From Collybia mongolica (Eukaryota; Basidiomycota; Agaricomycetes; Agaricales; Clitocybaceae): a stretch of 64,000 nucleotides of DNA. The notes under the pieces were generated by a model. That model saw only the letters and a list, made by a program, of their open reading frames with translations. It ran no database searches and was not told the origin of the DNA. The stretch covers positions 2,232,001 to 2,296,000 of the forward strand of contig JAAXNY010000009.1 in NCBI GenBank assembly GCA_013420905.1. The letters run 5' to 3'. Positions 37,548-48,375 of the stretch are shown here, piece by piece. Each line of letters opens with the position of its first letter. The first letter of the stretch is position 1. The position numbers were made by a program, and so were the translations under genes.

Positions 37548-38994
37548 TTTGAAGAATGTGGTCGATCTTGAAGTTTTTCGGGGAAGCAAGTCGATGTCTT
37601 TATACCTTCTCCAGGACATCCTGCTGGCTCTACAAAGCCCGGCGTTCAGCCGAGAGAGGGTAGCGGAAAGACGTCGGGAATAAGGGATCCATTATATGAC
37701 TTAGGGTCACAAGGACGATCCCATTCATCCGACTAGCAATGGCTCGTGAGTGACGCAAGCGGGGGGGAATTCTTTTCTCTTTTCCGCCAACTCGGTGCAA
37801 CATCGGACGTGGGTTTGATTGTAATAGTAAAAAAGGTGACAGCGAGTTCCCGATAAAAGGCATCACTGCGCCAGTTGTACACTTGTCTCGGAAAAACAAC
37901 TTTTCGGTGCAACCAGGGGATAATTTGAAGGGTTAGACCTGACTGTCTTTCCAGAGAAATTCGATAAGTAATTTTTTTTTTGAAAAAGTAAAAGACCCCT
38001 TTGAAGGTGCTCCCGTATCTTTATAAATTACCCTGGCCTTCATAGTATCTTGTGACTTCGGACGTTTTGCATATCAGGTCGCCAGACATCGAACCACGTG
38101 TCTATCTCGGTACTTTTAAGGTGAGGTGGAGCCATGGGATGCGGAGACGAATCGTAATTCCTCATACATACACATGACCGATGAAGCAATCTCCAAAATG
38201 CGGGAATTCTTTAATTATTAAAAACGAAGGGCATGTCAAGGCCAGAAAAGACTTGTTCTCGGAAGATCCGAGGTCATGCCGAACGAAAGAGACGCGAGTG
38301 TCTTGAGATCACTGGAGCATTCAATGCCATAGCGCTTCTTTAGTGCACTTGCTTCTGAACATCTCTGGGCAACGGGTGCGGAGGGTCGGATCTAGAGGCC
38401 ACTGTTACGGATCGCCTATTCGAAATCAGGAGGGAAACCCACTCCTAAGTTCTGAGGGGAAAGGTACGCACCATTCTAGACTCCTAAAATCATAACGTCC
38501 GAAGCTAGTTGCGGTAGATTCATTGACACCACCACAATATACCGTCCCTGCTATTCGCGAAATCACAAACACCGAGATTGAATGCAGGTGACTCGAATCA
38601 GGAGGTAGATATTGGGGGCGAAAATCAACACCCGCAACCTAAATTTGGCTTGAAGTAACATTAACAAGTCCATGAACTTGGGATCATGTAGTCAAACTCG
38701 ACTATGAGTCGCGCATCCTGTGAAATCATAATTCCTTGGGTCTCGCTGTGGGATGTGTGTGCTTTCAGCTACTTCAGACCCTGGTTGAGACGGTTCGGAT
38801 TGGATTATATCGATAATTGTAACCCGTCAACAAGGGTCGACGAGTTGGAATATGAGAATGGTGAATTTCAGCAGATACCAAGGCAACGGGGTCTCCCTAA
38901 AAATGATGCAAGGTGAAAGCTCTTTATGATTCATAAATACGGGTCAATCAACTCATTATATATAGCACAGCAGGGGAACGATGCTCCTATGTAT
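37548..38994. other. 1.4-kb GH6 promoter region and NECAP 3' flank
   Basis: The right end carries NECAP 3' sequence; the left part is the GH6 promoter. Matches to the carbon-catabolite repressor consensus SYGGRG occur at 37759-37764, 38126-38131, 38141-38146 and 38378-38383. About this many are expected by chance, so regulation by Cre1 is only plausible. A T-tract lies at about 37973-37981. A plus-strand frame at 38704-38916 has no recognisable content. Confidence 0.45.
37599..37604 (-). promoter_or_regulatory. TATA box of the GH6 gene
   Basis: GGTATAAAGACATCG on the minus strand, about 52 bp upstream of the start codon. The position fits a strongly expressed, inducible cellulase gene. Confidence 0.6.
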
Positions 38995-39877
38995 TCAACG
39001 CCTTCGAGGAGCACTTGGTGGAGGTGGTAACAAAGGTACTCCGCCACTGATGGATGATGTCCCGCCAGAGGCCCCCGAGGTGGAAGTGAGGAGATTGCCG
39101 CTGTTAGAAGGCTTGGAGCGTCCAGGTATAGCGATAGAGAAAGTTTGTCCCTCTTTCAAACTGTAATCTTTCTTTGGTCCGGTTGGAACATGAGGAGAAG
39201 GCTCGTCGGAGTCCGCTGTTGGATTGAGTGTAGCCTTGAATCGCCTGTTCTACGTGTATCTAGTATAATTTCCAAGGCATGAGATGGAATACCTACTTCG
39301 TATAATCTTGAAGTGCCACATCTGCGCCACATCGATGATCAGCAAGAAGGTTAATGAAAGAACGTCGAAGATACTCACTAAAGTCGAAACTATCGGTGCG
39401 TTCTGCAAAGCCCATACCAATGTACGCCTTCTTCCCGGCATCTTCCACTCGCACTACAAAGTAACGCGAGGAGTCAAGCACAGCTTCAACACATGGGCGT
39501 GTTGGGTCGTATTCAGCCCTGGCAAATACTAGAGTATGTTAATTACGATTGTTTGCCTGCCGACGATGCCTACATTCGCCTTCATAGTTGTTTAGATGGA
39601 TACTAGCAATTATATGTCGGTTTTACCTGTTTGTGCATCTTCAAAATGGAGAGCTACGCCGTGAGATCGTTCAATTATTCTCAATCGACCTTTCCAAAGG
39701 GGTTGTGCGAGGTCTCCCCATTCGTTTGCGCGGTGACCCTCATTGGCTTTGAGGGGGGGTATTTTGTAGACTTAGACTTGCATCAGCCTCTTAGGATGTC
39801 ATTATGACGGAAGCATATCCACCGGAAATTTCTCGTGCGATGTAAAGGATAGACTCGATCTCTTCGTCGATTTCCAT
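38995..39877 (-). CDS. NECAP-type adaptin-ear-binding coat protein
   Basis: NECAP proteins (DUF1681, PH-like fold) bind AP-1/AP-2 and act in clathrin-coated vesicle formation. The start at 39877 gives [18 protein letters not shown]. Splicing a 53-nt intron continues [38 protein letters not shown] and [10 protein letters not shown]. After a second intron come [40 protein letters not shown] and [11 protein letters not shown] third junction restores NVALQDYTK, the family block FDFNVALQDH. The tail [15 protein letters not shown] is followed by [16 protein letters not shown], a Ser/Gly/Pro-rich region and PLLPPPPSA, ending at 38995. The proline- and glycine-rich tail is typical. It shares a 204-bp divergent promoter with the CSN8-like gene. 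Confidence 0.92.
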
Positions 39878-40081
39878 GGCGAGGTCGCACCTGCGAAGAA
39901 ACAAATTGGGGGTTTAAATGATAATGGTGGATTGAAGGGTGGACATGTGTTCAAGATTGTATGTATTTGACGTTTAGACGCCCTAACAAATACGATTCTG
40001 AGTCGTGGCCTTCCGTTGTGCGCGATTACTCGTAATTCCAATCTCTGATAATCACCTCAAATCCTGCTTCTTATTGCTCGA

Positions 40082-41135
40082 ATGGCGAACGGTCCCCTTA
40101 CACCTCCTCCTACCACTGCCGCTGAGTTGCAAGACGAAGCACGCAGTAGCAATGGACTTCCTCAAGTTATCGCCCCTGTCATTATCACTCAGACTCCAGC
40201 CCAAGATTTCTATCAGCACATCTTCCCAGCTATCTCTGAACTTGCTGCCCAATCTAATTTCGAAGATCTAGTTAATACTGCTGAAAATGGCGATCTCAAT
40301 GTATTGCCTCAGATAATATCTTGGACTTAGCACTAAACGGTATCTTCACAGAGCAATGGCGACCGCCATACTACGCGGCTGCTGATTACAACACCACTAG
40401 TCCTCGCATACTTAATTCTGGATAAGATGTGAGTGACGAATTGTGTTTCTCGATAAAAATGAACACCAAGCCAAAACCCACATGTTGTATCATCAAACTT
40501 TAGCCCCTCGGCTCGATTCGCATTGACAAGACTCCCCGACAATCTCACATCCACACCACTCGTAGAATCACTTATGGGCCTTGTCGCATCCACGTGGGAA
40601 CGAAAATATGCAGCAGTATACTCTCGGGCAGAAGCTCTGTTCAATATTGTCACGCAGCCGGATTTTTTCAGCGCGAACCTTGCCCCAATAGCTGCAGGTA
40701 TGATAACGACCTTTGTTGGTAGGTTACACACACACCTGCCCCGGCAAGATTATTTGACAGATCCTTGTAGAGTCCTTCCGCCGAAGAACGTTTACTTTAA
40801 TATCTAAGGCGTACAAGTCCTTGCCGTTGTCGCTGGCGCAGATATATCTTGGCCTTCCATCTGATCAACTAGTTATTGGTATGTCCATATCCCTCTATTC
40901 GTGGTCTCCCATGCAAAACGTGCATCAAGCCGCAGAGAAAGCCTACTGGTCATACGATGTGTCCACGCAGATTCTTACCCCAATGTTAAAAGGTTTGCCT
41001 GTTCAAAGCACTGCAAGCCCCAGTAAGATTTTGGCATCCGGTCCCATTGCCAACATTAACTTTTATCCTTCAGTGTTTTCGTCCCTCTCCACGTTCGGTT
41101 TTGTGGCGGATAGTGTAGCAAGGTTGGAGTCGTGA
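40082..41135 (+). CDS. CSN8/PSMD8/eIF3k-family protein, probable COP9 signalosome subunit 8
   Basis: The protein has the PCI-like fold signature of the CSN8/PSMD8/eIF3k group. CSN8 is the smallest COP9 signalosome subunit, which removes Nedd8 from cullins. Exons read MANGPLTPPPTTAAELQDEA, TRLLITTPLVLAYLILDK, RFALTRLPDNLTSTPLVES, SLMGLVASTWERKYAAVYSR and AEALFNIVTQPDFFSANLAP. After a further junction (TTF to AYKSLPLSLAQIYLGLPSDQ) they give LVIAAEKAYWSYDVSTQILT. The block SLAQIYLGLPSDQL followed by an alternating Trp/Asp helix matches the winged-helix part of the family. It ends at 41135. The alternative is another member of the same Pfam group (proteasome Rpn12 or eIF3k); length and the Pro-rich N-terminus favour CSN8. 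Confidence 0.75.
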
Positions 41136-41210
41136 TTGTTTCTTTAATGTCTGTCGTTATACGCTTATCCCAATGAGGAAAACATGCTGTCATGAAAGTT
41201 GGTGCTGAGA

Positions 41211-42192
41211 TTAGTGAATCAGACGACCGATCGTTGTCGTACTCGCACGAAGTGACCGCGCAAAAAAAGGTTTTGGTATTGTGGTAAATTTCCGCCCATT
41301 CATGAGTGTCTTATTCAAGAAGTCCGAACGGTTCCGCAGATCTTCGTGCATATGACGCAGGAGCCAGGCAATGTTATGGAAATTCGTGGGGAGTGGTTTT
41401 GCCTGGAAATGAGGCCGTAACCGAGTTGTATAATAAATGGGGAATGTAACATACTCCCTATTGGAGGTTTTGCTCCCTTTCTGCCTGATAATAGTTTGAT
41501 CTTTGAGGGACCTGCCTGGCGCCACATGTCGAGCCCGTCGCAATTGTAGTACATTTTCACGGCGGATTTCGTGGAGTGTCTGTTGATCTATCTAGCGTTA
41601 CGAGTGAAAAAGAGAAGTTAGCACTACCGGGTGAAAGGAGATAATGAATACGAACTTGCTGTCTCTCCCGAATCAACAGCTTCGCTCGCTCTAGCTCTGA
41701 TGGAACCAGACGACATCGCATTGAAAGGTTTGGCCACCTCAAACCCTCTCGAACGACGGGAATTGCAAAAATGAACCCCCCCTTCCACATTGGCCGCGTG
41801 GCTAAGGGTGGTATACCTGGCCAATAAACAGTTTCACCTAACGGCAAGCCGTAGGTGCGCCCCATCAGAGTGTCCACCTGATTACGCCCTTTTGCCCCAC
41901 CAAAACTTGTTAAATAACATACGAGATACTTGTCATCTCGAAGATGCCGCAGTACAAGGCAATATCTACCCGTCCGTTTCGACCAGGTGCGACGTGTTTC
42001 AGATAAAAAGGGGCTATATCCCCTCGCCACCAAGTGATCCATGAAAACTTCATGGAGGGAACCTTCCATATAGGCTATGTCTCCAGGTTCAAAGCCGTTG
42101 TCTGTCGGAAGGGCAAAATAGTCGTCATCGAACCGTTCGAACGCCAATATTTCTGCAAGTCGTAGGCATTCCCAGAACGGTCGTGTAGGCAT
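41211..42192 (-). CDS. Unassigned protein, two exons
   Basis: I do not recognise it. The first exon opens MPTRPFWECLRLAEILAFER with an in-frame stop immediately upstream of the Met, so the start is well defined. It encodes a mixed alpha/beta sequence with aromatic and acidic residues: FDDDYFALPTDNGFEPGDIA, YMEGSLHEVFMDHLVARGYS, YCLVLRHLRDDKYLVCYLTS and WPGIPPLATRPMWKGGFIFA. A GT..TAG intron of about 57 nt (donor at about 41654) joins ERQQ to IDQQTLHEIRRENVLQLRRA. The basic tail ends at 41211, about 300 residues in all. No signal peptide or membrane helix is seen. Composition is globular, and similarity to other Agaricomycete unknowns is possible. It is divergent from UBLCP1. Confidence 0.65.
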
Positions 42193-42667
42193 TCAATCTC
42201 GATGGCATACGCCCCGAGTCTGTAATCGTACTGAGTGGGCTATCAATATTTCATTCATCTTGGAAAATGACATACCTGAAATGTAGGGAATAAGGCTGCC
42301 TTTTGAGTTTATGCAATAGAGATGCAAGTCTCCTAATCAGACCAACAAGCCTAAACTTTGGGGAGCAGGTCAACCTTCAAAGCTTCAAGTTTGTCACCGT
42401 GTTGTTCAGGCTCCTTTCTGTGCTTTAATACACAACAAGTAATTTACGTAACATATTGATGCCAATTCCAATCGAGACGCCCTTGCAGCTGGCTAGCCAT
42501 GCGACTGTCAGCTATCATAACGCTTTCATTTTGTACATAATCGCTTGAAGTCTTGAATGTTACAAGCCATCTCCCTAAACTTTTACCTGCAAGCATATAC
42601 GTCCTTCTCATAAAAGCGGTTGGCCTACCTCTTTCGTCCTTCAAGGGCTTGGTCAACTCTGGGTGTC
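42193..42667. other. Divergent gap between the unassigned gene and UBLCP1
   Basis: About 475 bp. A minus-strand frame at 42444-42656 (70 codons) and a short open stretch near 42360-42420 look weakly coding-like and might be upstream exons of the unassigned gene, but I could not join them in frame. No clear promoter element was seen. Confidence 0.4.
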
Positions 42668-44385
42668 ATGGATTCGAGTGTTACTCTTGATTTAAGTCAA
42701 TCAGAAGAGGTGCTATCGCGAACGGAAGAGGCTACCATTCAAGTTACAGACACACAAGAGGTGAACTTTGTGGCGTGACTCGACCATGAACCTTTATTAA
42801 ACGCGTCCAACAGAACCAATTACCTGAAGTTCCGCCTGAACGATGGGTTCAGTTACAATTTTCCTGGGCAGGCAAACCATTCACGCTGAACATAGCTGAC
42901 TCTGACAGGTGTGTTGGTTCCAAATGACTATTCTCTTCTCGCGCTGACATATACTCAATCAGGATATTCGACCTCAAATCTACTTTACATAACCTCACGA
43001 GGGTCCCTCCTGAGCGCCAGAAAATATTAGGTCTGGTCAAGGGAAAGCTCCCACCCGATCAGGATCGAATGTGGGTATACCTGTCGATCTCGAGTTCGTT
43101 CACCTTTATTGTCGTGTCTCAGTGCCGATCTTCGCCTTACCACGGGAAAAAAGTTTACCCTCATAGGCACACCTGAGGGAGACGAGATCAAGGACCCATC
43201 ACGTTCGTACGCGACGTTAAAACATCGGCCCCGTTGAAACTGAAAACTTGACTGTTGAATAGAGCTCGAGTTCCTTCCTGACGTTGTGAATGATCTCGAC
43301 GTTGATTTTTCTGAGAATCCCACTGTGAGCAATGCTTACAAAAATGACCAACGGAATATCCGCAAAGTAAAAGAAGCAACGGAGAAACTGGATATTAATA
43401 TCATCCATCCACTGCGTCGGGGAAAGAAACTCCTTGTCCTTGATATTGACTATAGTAAGCTAATGTGCAGTGCTCTTGCAAGACTTCTGGCCTGACCTTT
43501 CCCCAGCTATACTGGACACGAAACCCTTAACATCCGGAAGTTTACCACCCGCTGAGTGTGCAAGGCCAGGACTTCATGAATTCCTAGAGGCAATATATCC
43601 CTACTATGACAGTGAGTTTCTAGCTTAGCTATGGTACATCAGACTTAATGCGTTCCAAGTTTGTATTTGGTATGTTTTACAGTACTTTCCCGAAGCCTCA
43701 AAGACCGACCTTGGAAGAAGGTCACAGACTAGCTGGATATGGTTGGAAACAAAACTCGTAGAACTTGAAATGATTGGATCACAGCGTAATTATCAAGTAT
43801 GTGACACGATTTTTTACCCTGTCATTAGACTCATCGATCACCTAAGATATCGTTTGGTGAGAATGTACCTCGCGTCTGAACTGTTACATATCTTGATCAT
43901 TGTCCTGGGCTACAGTCCTTGACAAAAAATGCATGTTTACAGTTTTTACAGAACGAGACGGAAAGCCTTGGACGCACTCTGTCAAAGCACTACAGATTAT
44001 TTGGAACCATTTCCCCCAATTGTGCACTCTCTTCTTCTGATGTTTACGCAAGTTAACTAACCCATTTAGATAGTAATGCAACGAACACAATTCACGTTGA
44101 TGATCTCGTTCGCGTTTTTCTGTCCTAACTGGAAGAATATTCTAATGTAGTTTTCAGAGTCGTAATTTCGCGCTTAATCCCAGGGAAGGGCTCAAAATTC
44201 AGGCTTTCAAAGACGCTCACACCCCGGCTGCCATGGCTGATCGCGAACTTGAAAAACTGGGCCGTTATATGGTGCACGTCGCAAGCGTGCCAGATTTTAG
44301 GACCCTTTCGCACAAGGTACTTGTGTTATCCGTCATTTACTAGACCGATATTTTAGACAAACTCCGTGCTAGGATTGGAAAATGA
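42668..44385 (+). CDS. UBLCP1: Ubiquitin-like-domain CTD-type phosphatase UBLCP1
   Basis: HAD-family phosphatase related to FCP1/SCP; in animals it dephosphorylates the nuclear proteasome. The N-terminus at 42668 is acidic (MDSSVTLDLSQSEEVLSRTE). The ubiquitin-like domain is assembled across introns: RWVQLQFSWAGKPFTLNIAD, IFDLKSTLHNLTRVPPERQK and LGLVKGKL. The phosphatase domain has the catalytic DxDxT motif in LLVLDIDYTILDTKP, then CARPGLHEFLEAIYPYYDIC and IWSQTSWIWLETKLVELEM. These are followed by SFVLDKKCMFTVF and NTIHVDDLSRNFALNPREGL, with the family block for the second acidic cluster. It ends TDILDKLRARIGK at 44385. About nine short introns are present. Domain order and motif agreement are strong. 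Confidence 0.92.
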
Positions 44386-45021
44386 TAGTGAGAAGTTTAC
44401 GCCGGAGTTGAGCTGGATATTCTTCCGTGCAACGTATTACTCCGGGTCCGAGGCCTAGAGCATCTCGTCGTTCCGTTGTTGATGAAACGGCGTCGCTTTG
44501 GTTATCTTCGTGATAATAGGAACTTGTTTTTAGATCTCCATGGGCGTAGCACATAGCTGTGGTAATAATGCGTGGAAGGTGTCCTTATGTATATTCAAAT
44601 TGTCGCTGGCTATCATTAAGATTTGTGAGAATGCATTTGTCAATGGTACACTCATAATCATCAAGAACTTCCGCCTCTAAGCCTGCGACTGTCAGCGATC
44701 ATTGGCAGTGTTGGAAGTTTCAGGTTTGTTCCCTCTGGCTATACCAGCCTCTACCATATAATCAACCATGCACACTGCCTCCCCAGCAGACATAGGACGG
44801 GGGACCGAGTCATTCCGACGACGGACGGGTGCTGACCCCTCTGTCCAAGGCCCGTCTCTCCGGCTGATTGAATACTATCACGTTCTGTGAAGTTTCTGCT
44901 ACTTATAGCGATGGTCCCGGTCAACCAGCTCTCCTTTATCCGGGTCCAGCGGCTCATACCCACCAGCCCATTCAGCAGAACCCTCGACTATCCCAGCAAA
45001 CTTCTGTATAGATTCCATCCA
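44386..45021. other. Gap between UBLCP1 and the Nudix gene
   Basis: About 640 bp with UBLCP1 3' sequence and the Nudix promoter. An in-frame upstream Met at 44911 would add an Arg/Ser-rich leader to the Nudix protein (see that entry). No separate gene is supported. Confidence 0.5.
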
Positions 45022-46183
45022 ATGTCAACCAGTACTACTGCTGTATCCTCGAGCTCATCAGGCCAAGCCCCTCGGCCGTCCGCAAGCGTCCTGATCGTAA
45101 ACGAGAGAAACGAGGTCCTTCTTGTCCATCGGAACCCTCAAGCTCGTCACTTTGGGGGTGTGCATGTGCGTGGCAGTCTGTTAGCTTCTGTTCGGGATGT
45201 GACAGGCACCGAGATTTACTTGGACGTACCCACAGGTGTTCCCTGGAGGCAATTTTGACAAGAAACAGGACGCGTCACTTGCAATGACCGCCATTCGGGA
45301 AACTTTCGAAGAATCCGGGCTTTTGTTGGCCTCCTCTTCAAAAGGTGTCGAGCAGGAAGTTCCTGATCATGTTCTAGACGAAGCACGACGGGACATTCAT
45401 GAACAAAACATGCTATTTGAGACCTTCCTTCAAGATCACGAGTTGAAGGCCGACACAGGCTCATTACTCCCCTTTACTCAATGGATCACCCCAGCTAATG
45501 TTCTTCGGTGTGCTAATCTAGTAAATTGGACCAATATCATAAAGTCTCACCGCTTCACAGGCGATTCCATACTCAATTCTATGTCACGTTTCTCCAATCT
45601 ACACCTTCATCAGGTTTCACCTCGGGGGCGAAACAGGAACGCGTTCCGAAGTCTGGTATAGAGCCCGTCTATCTTACTCATAGAAATCGCACTTAGTGCC
45701 TTTTTTCATAGATGGTGGTCAAGAGGTGATATCAGCGCGCTTCCTCCATCCGGACGAAGCGCTTGACGAGTTCCGCAACGGAAAAATCACGTTTATGCCC
45801 CCCCAGGCGTATCTCCTGACAACCCTCTCTGGCCTCTTACAGGGCCGCGTAAATACGCTTGAGCAGCGTGCACGTGTGGAGGAACTATCGGCGGGGATGT
45901 TTGGTCACATGGTTATTAATCCTAGACGGCTTTTGACAGAAGACGAAGAGGGCCATACGATCTTGACGTACGAAGGGGATGAGACCCGTGGGGGGTCCAA
46001 GGGCCGCCTACATCGAGTATTGGTGAAAATGGGGAAAACTGGAGTGGGTCAAATCTCTCCTCAGTTGCTATGTAGTTTTGACGTCAGGTTTTCTAGATCA
46101 CGTCCGAAATTAAACTGCAACGGAACTTTGACATATTCACGGAAATAGAGTCACAGGCATTCGCAACGTCATCTAAGCTGTAG
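45022..46183 (+). CDS. NUDT19-like Nudix hydrolase
   Basis: Nudix-fold hydrolase of the type related to mammalian NUDT19, a CoA diphosphatase of peroxisomes or mitochondria. From 45022 it reads MSTSTTAVSSSSSGQAPRPS, then ASVLIVNERNEVLLVHRNPQ. A 64-nt intron leads to VFPGGNFDKKQDASLAMTAI and RETFEESGLLLAS, the Nudix box. The first Glu of the canonical GX5EX7REUXEE pattern is not at its usual place, but the catalytic RETFEESG is intact. NUDT19-type proteins show the same irregular box. Later blocks are WITPANVLRRFHTQFYVTFL, QEVISARFLHPDEALDEF and ITFMPPQAYLLTTLSGL. The last exon ends EIESQAFATSSKL at 46183. An upstream in-frame Met at 44911 would add an Arg-rich leader, possibly mitochondrial. 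Confidence 0.82.
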
Positions 46184-46457
46184 CATCATATACCGCTTTA
46201 GTATCTTACTATACCATTTGTATACCATGCCTCGCGTAACTCAACAGGGAACATATATCATATTTTCAGATTAAGATTTGATAGATAGGCAATAAGTAGA
46301 CAACTCGTTTCGTAGAGGCTACAATGTAGAGGCAGCAGAATCAGACCGTAAAGCCCAAGAGGAATAGTATGGATACAATCGAGGGTCACATTAGTAGGTT
46401 GTAAAGGAACATTAGGGAAAGGAAGACGTTGAAGGACGTTACGCGTTACTTCTAAAT

Positions 46458-48375
46458 CTAGATATTGTAAAATTGATAATCGTATTGAGCAGCTTGCCCC
46501 CAGAATGAAGGATCGCAAGCGCCAACTGAGACGTCACCCGGGCCGCCGAGTCGGAGGGGTTGGACGTTGGAGGATGTCGCTGGAGTCCAGGTAGGAAGTC
46601 CAGCAGCGTTAGGGTTTCCGCTGTTGAGGAAAGCCTTATAATAATTCTGCATTTGGGTGATGAGAGCACCCTGTGCAGGCGCTGGGTCAGCAGCCGTGCC
46701 GAACTATGAGAGCAGCGTCAGGTTTGTTTCCATTGCAGAAGAAGCAACGACTTACGACAATCATGATGTCGTCTTGATGGCAAACTTTGCCTGCCTCGGT
46801 GCAATAGGGAACTGCTTCGTTGCCTGGGTACGAGGCACCGATAGAGTATTCAGCGACATAGGCACTACCGCCATTCTGGACCCAATTCCGGGCGAATGTC
46901 CAACCAGAACATTTCCAGAGGTAGTCGGTGCCTATTACTTGCAATTGATCCCTCGCGTCGGTAGACCCCAAAGCTGCGGGGTAGTACGGGGAAGAGAGAA
47001 TCACATCGGTGCGGCTACCAAAGGTAGCCTCACACACAGGGTGGAGCAAATCCTGGGGGAGAGGTGATTGGAAACTATTGTAAATAGCGAATCCAGCTTC
47101 ATGAAGAACTGAAGTAACGAGAATTGGCTTGTTAACCGAGGGAAAGGGAGCAGTTGAGTCCAGAGGCGACGTGATGAACTGGCCATCACGAACTACACGG
47201 ATAGGTTGCGCCATACCAGTCGAGGGATCGATGTTCATGGAATCGTTGCTCAACTTTCCCTGAGCATCGAGTATCGCTTCGAGGGAAAGAGTGTTCCAAC
47301 AGGCTGTATCGGTGGAACCACAGTTGATAAGACCGTTGAAATGGCTCTGCATTGCCTGCTGGGTTGTAGACGATAGGAAACCATAATTCTAGGGGTCATA
47401 GGTTGGCGTCTGTTTTATGAGAGAGAAATGATAGGCTTACCATGGGGTCTGATTGCAGGATTGCAGATTTGAACAATGTCGATGCAGAGGGGGCAGCCAG
47501 AAGCGCGCGAACCATGTTAGCACCAGCGCTCTGGCCAGCGATAGTGATCTTGGAAGGGCTGCCTCCAAACGCGGGCACAACCTTGTTCAAGAAATGCAAG
47601 GCATTGACAACATCTTTTGCTGCTAGGTTGGTCTTGCCGTCAGGGGCCATAAAGCCGAGCTGCAGGTGCGTTTTAATCACACGAAAGTAGTGATATAGAA
47701 AGATCACATACAGCTCCCAGCCGGTACTGAACAACTGCAACAATGGAGCCTGTGGCGATGGCAAGCTTGGAACCGTCAAGACCTGGACCAGTTGCTGAAC
47801 CCACAACGAAAGAGCCACCATGAATCCTGAGTAAAAATTAGTAAGGAAAATATGAGAGAATATGTGTAAAATGACCTACCACATGAGTGTTGGCGCAGCA
47901 CTCACGAGAGTGAGACTCGGTGGAACATAAAGGACCATCGAGAGGCAATCCTCAGTGTAGGCAGAAGAGTTTACGCCAGCCTGAGGGCACGCCAACGGCA
48001 GAACCAGTTCATTTGGAGAACCATTGCTGTGAGTACTATTTATTACAGTAGTAGAGGGATTGGGTGTTGGTCAACTCACGGGAAGTTCCAAGCTGATGCG
48101 ACGGTTGAGTAAGCCCAACGGCTCGCTGTTGCATATTTGGCTGTAAACCTTTTGGCGCCTGCCGGGTCTGCGGTTCCGCGTGCAACACCGATGGGGGTCT
48201 GGACATTCAGTGCTGCTTCCCCAGTGGGGGGACACAGAAACTTTTTGATAATCGGTAACTGGCAGAGGACGTCCTTCGGGTTGATCGTAGGGATGCGCAA
48301 TGGCTTGAATGACAACGGGCTGGCCACAGCGGACGAGAGCAGAAGGGAAGAAAACAGGAGATTGAGAGCAACCAT
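46458..48375 (-). CDS. Secreted type-B carboxylesterase/lipase
   Basis: Alpha/beta-hydrolase of the carboxylesterase type-B family. The start at 48375 gives a signal peptide, MVALNLLFSSLLLSSAVASP. The oxyanion-hole block is HGGSFVVGSATG. The nucleophile Ser lies in the elbow ITIAGQSAGANMVRALLAAP, where the common GESAG is GQSAG. A Glu in LVTSVLHEAGFAIYNS and His in CHQDDIMIVFGTA complete the likely triad. Cys pairs are present (CGSTDTACW, WKCSGW). It ends NPNAAGLPTWTPATSS, then a last block to YDYQFYNI at 46458. The multi-exon gene is full-length, about 540 aa. The substrate is not clear; lipase, feruloyl esterase-like and cutinase-like roles are all known in the family. Confidence 0.9.

Noticed and set aside
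37548..38400. Cre1 binding sites in the GH6 promoter as a confirmed feature
   Set aside because: SYGGRG is degenerate and about this number of matches is expected by chance, so they are mentioned only within the gap entry.
42444..42656. Minus-strand 70-codon frame upstream of UBLCP1
   Set aside because: Composition is protein-like, but no splice path joins it to the unassigned gene and no family is recognised.
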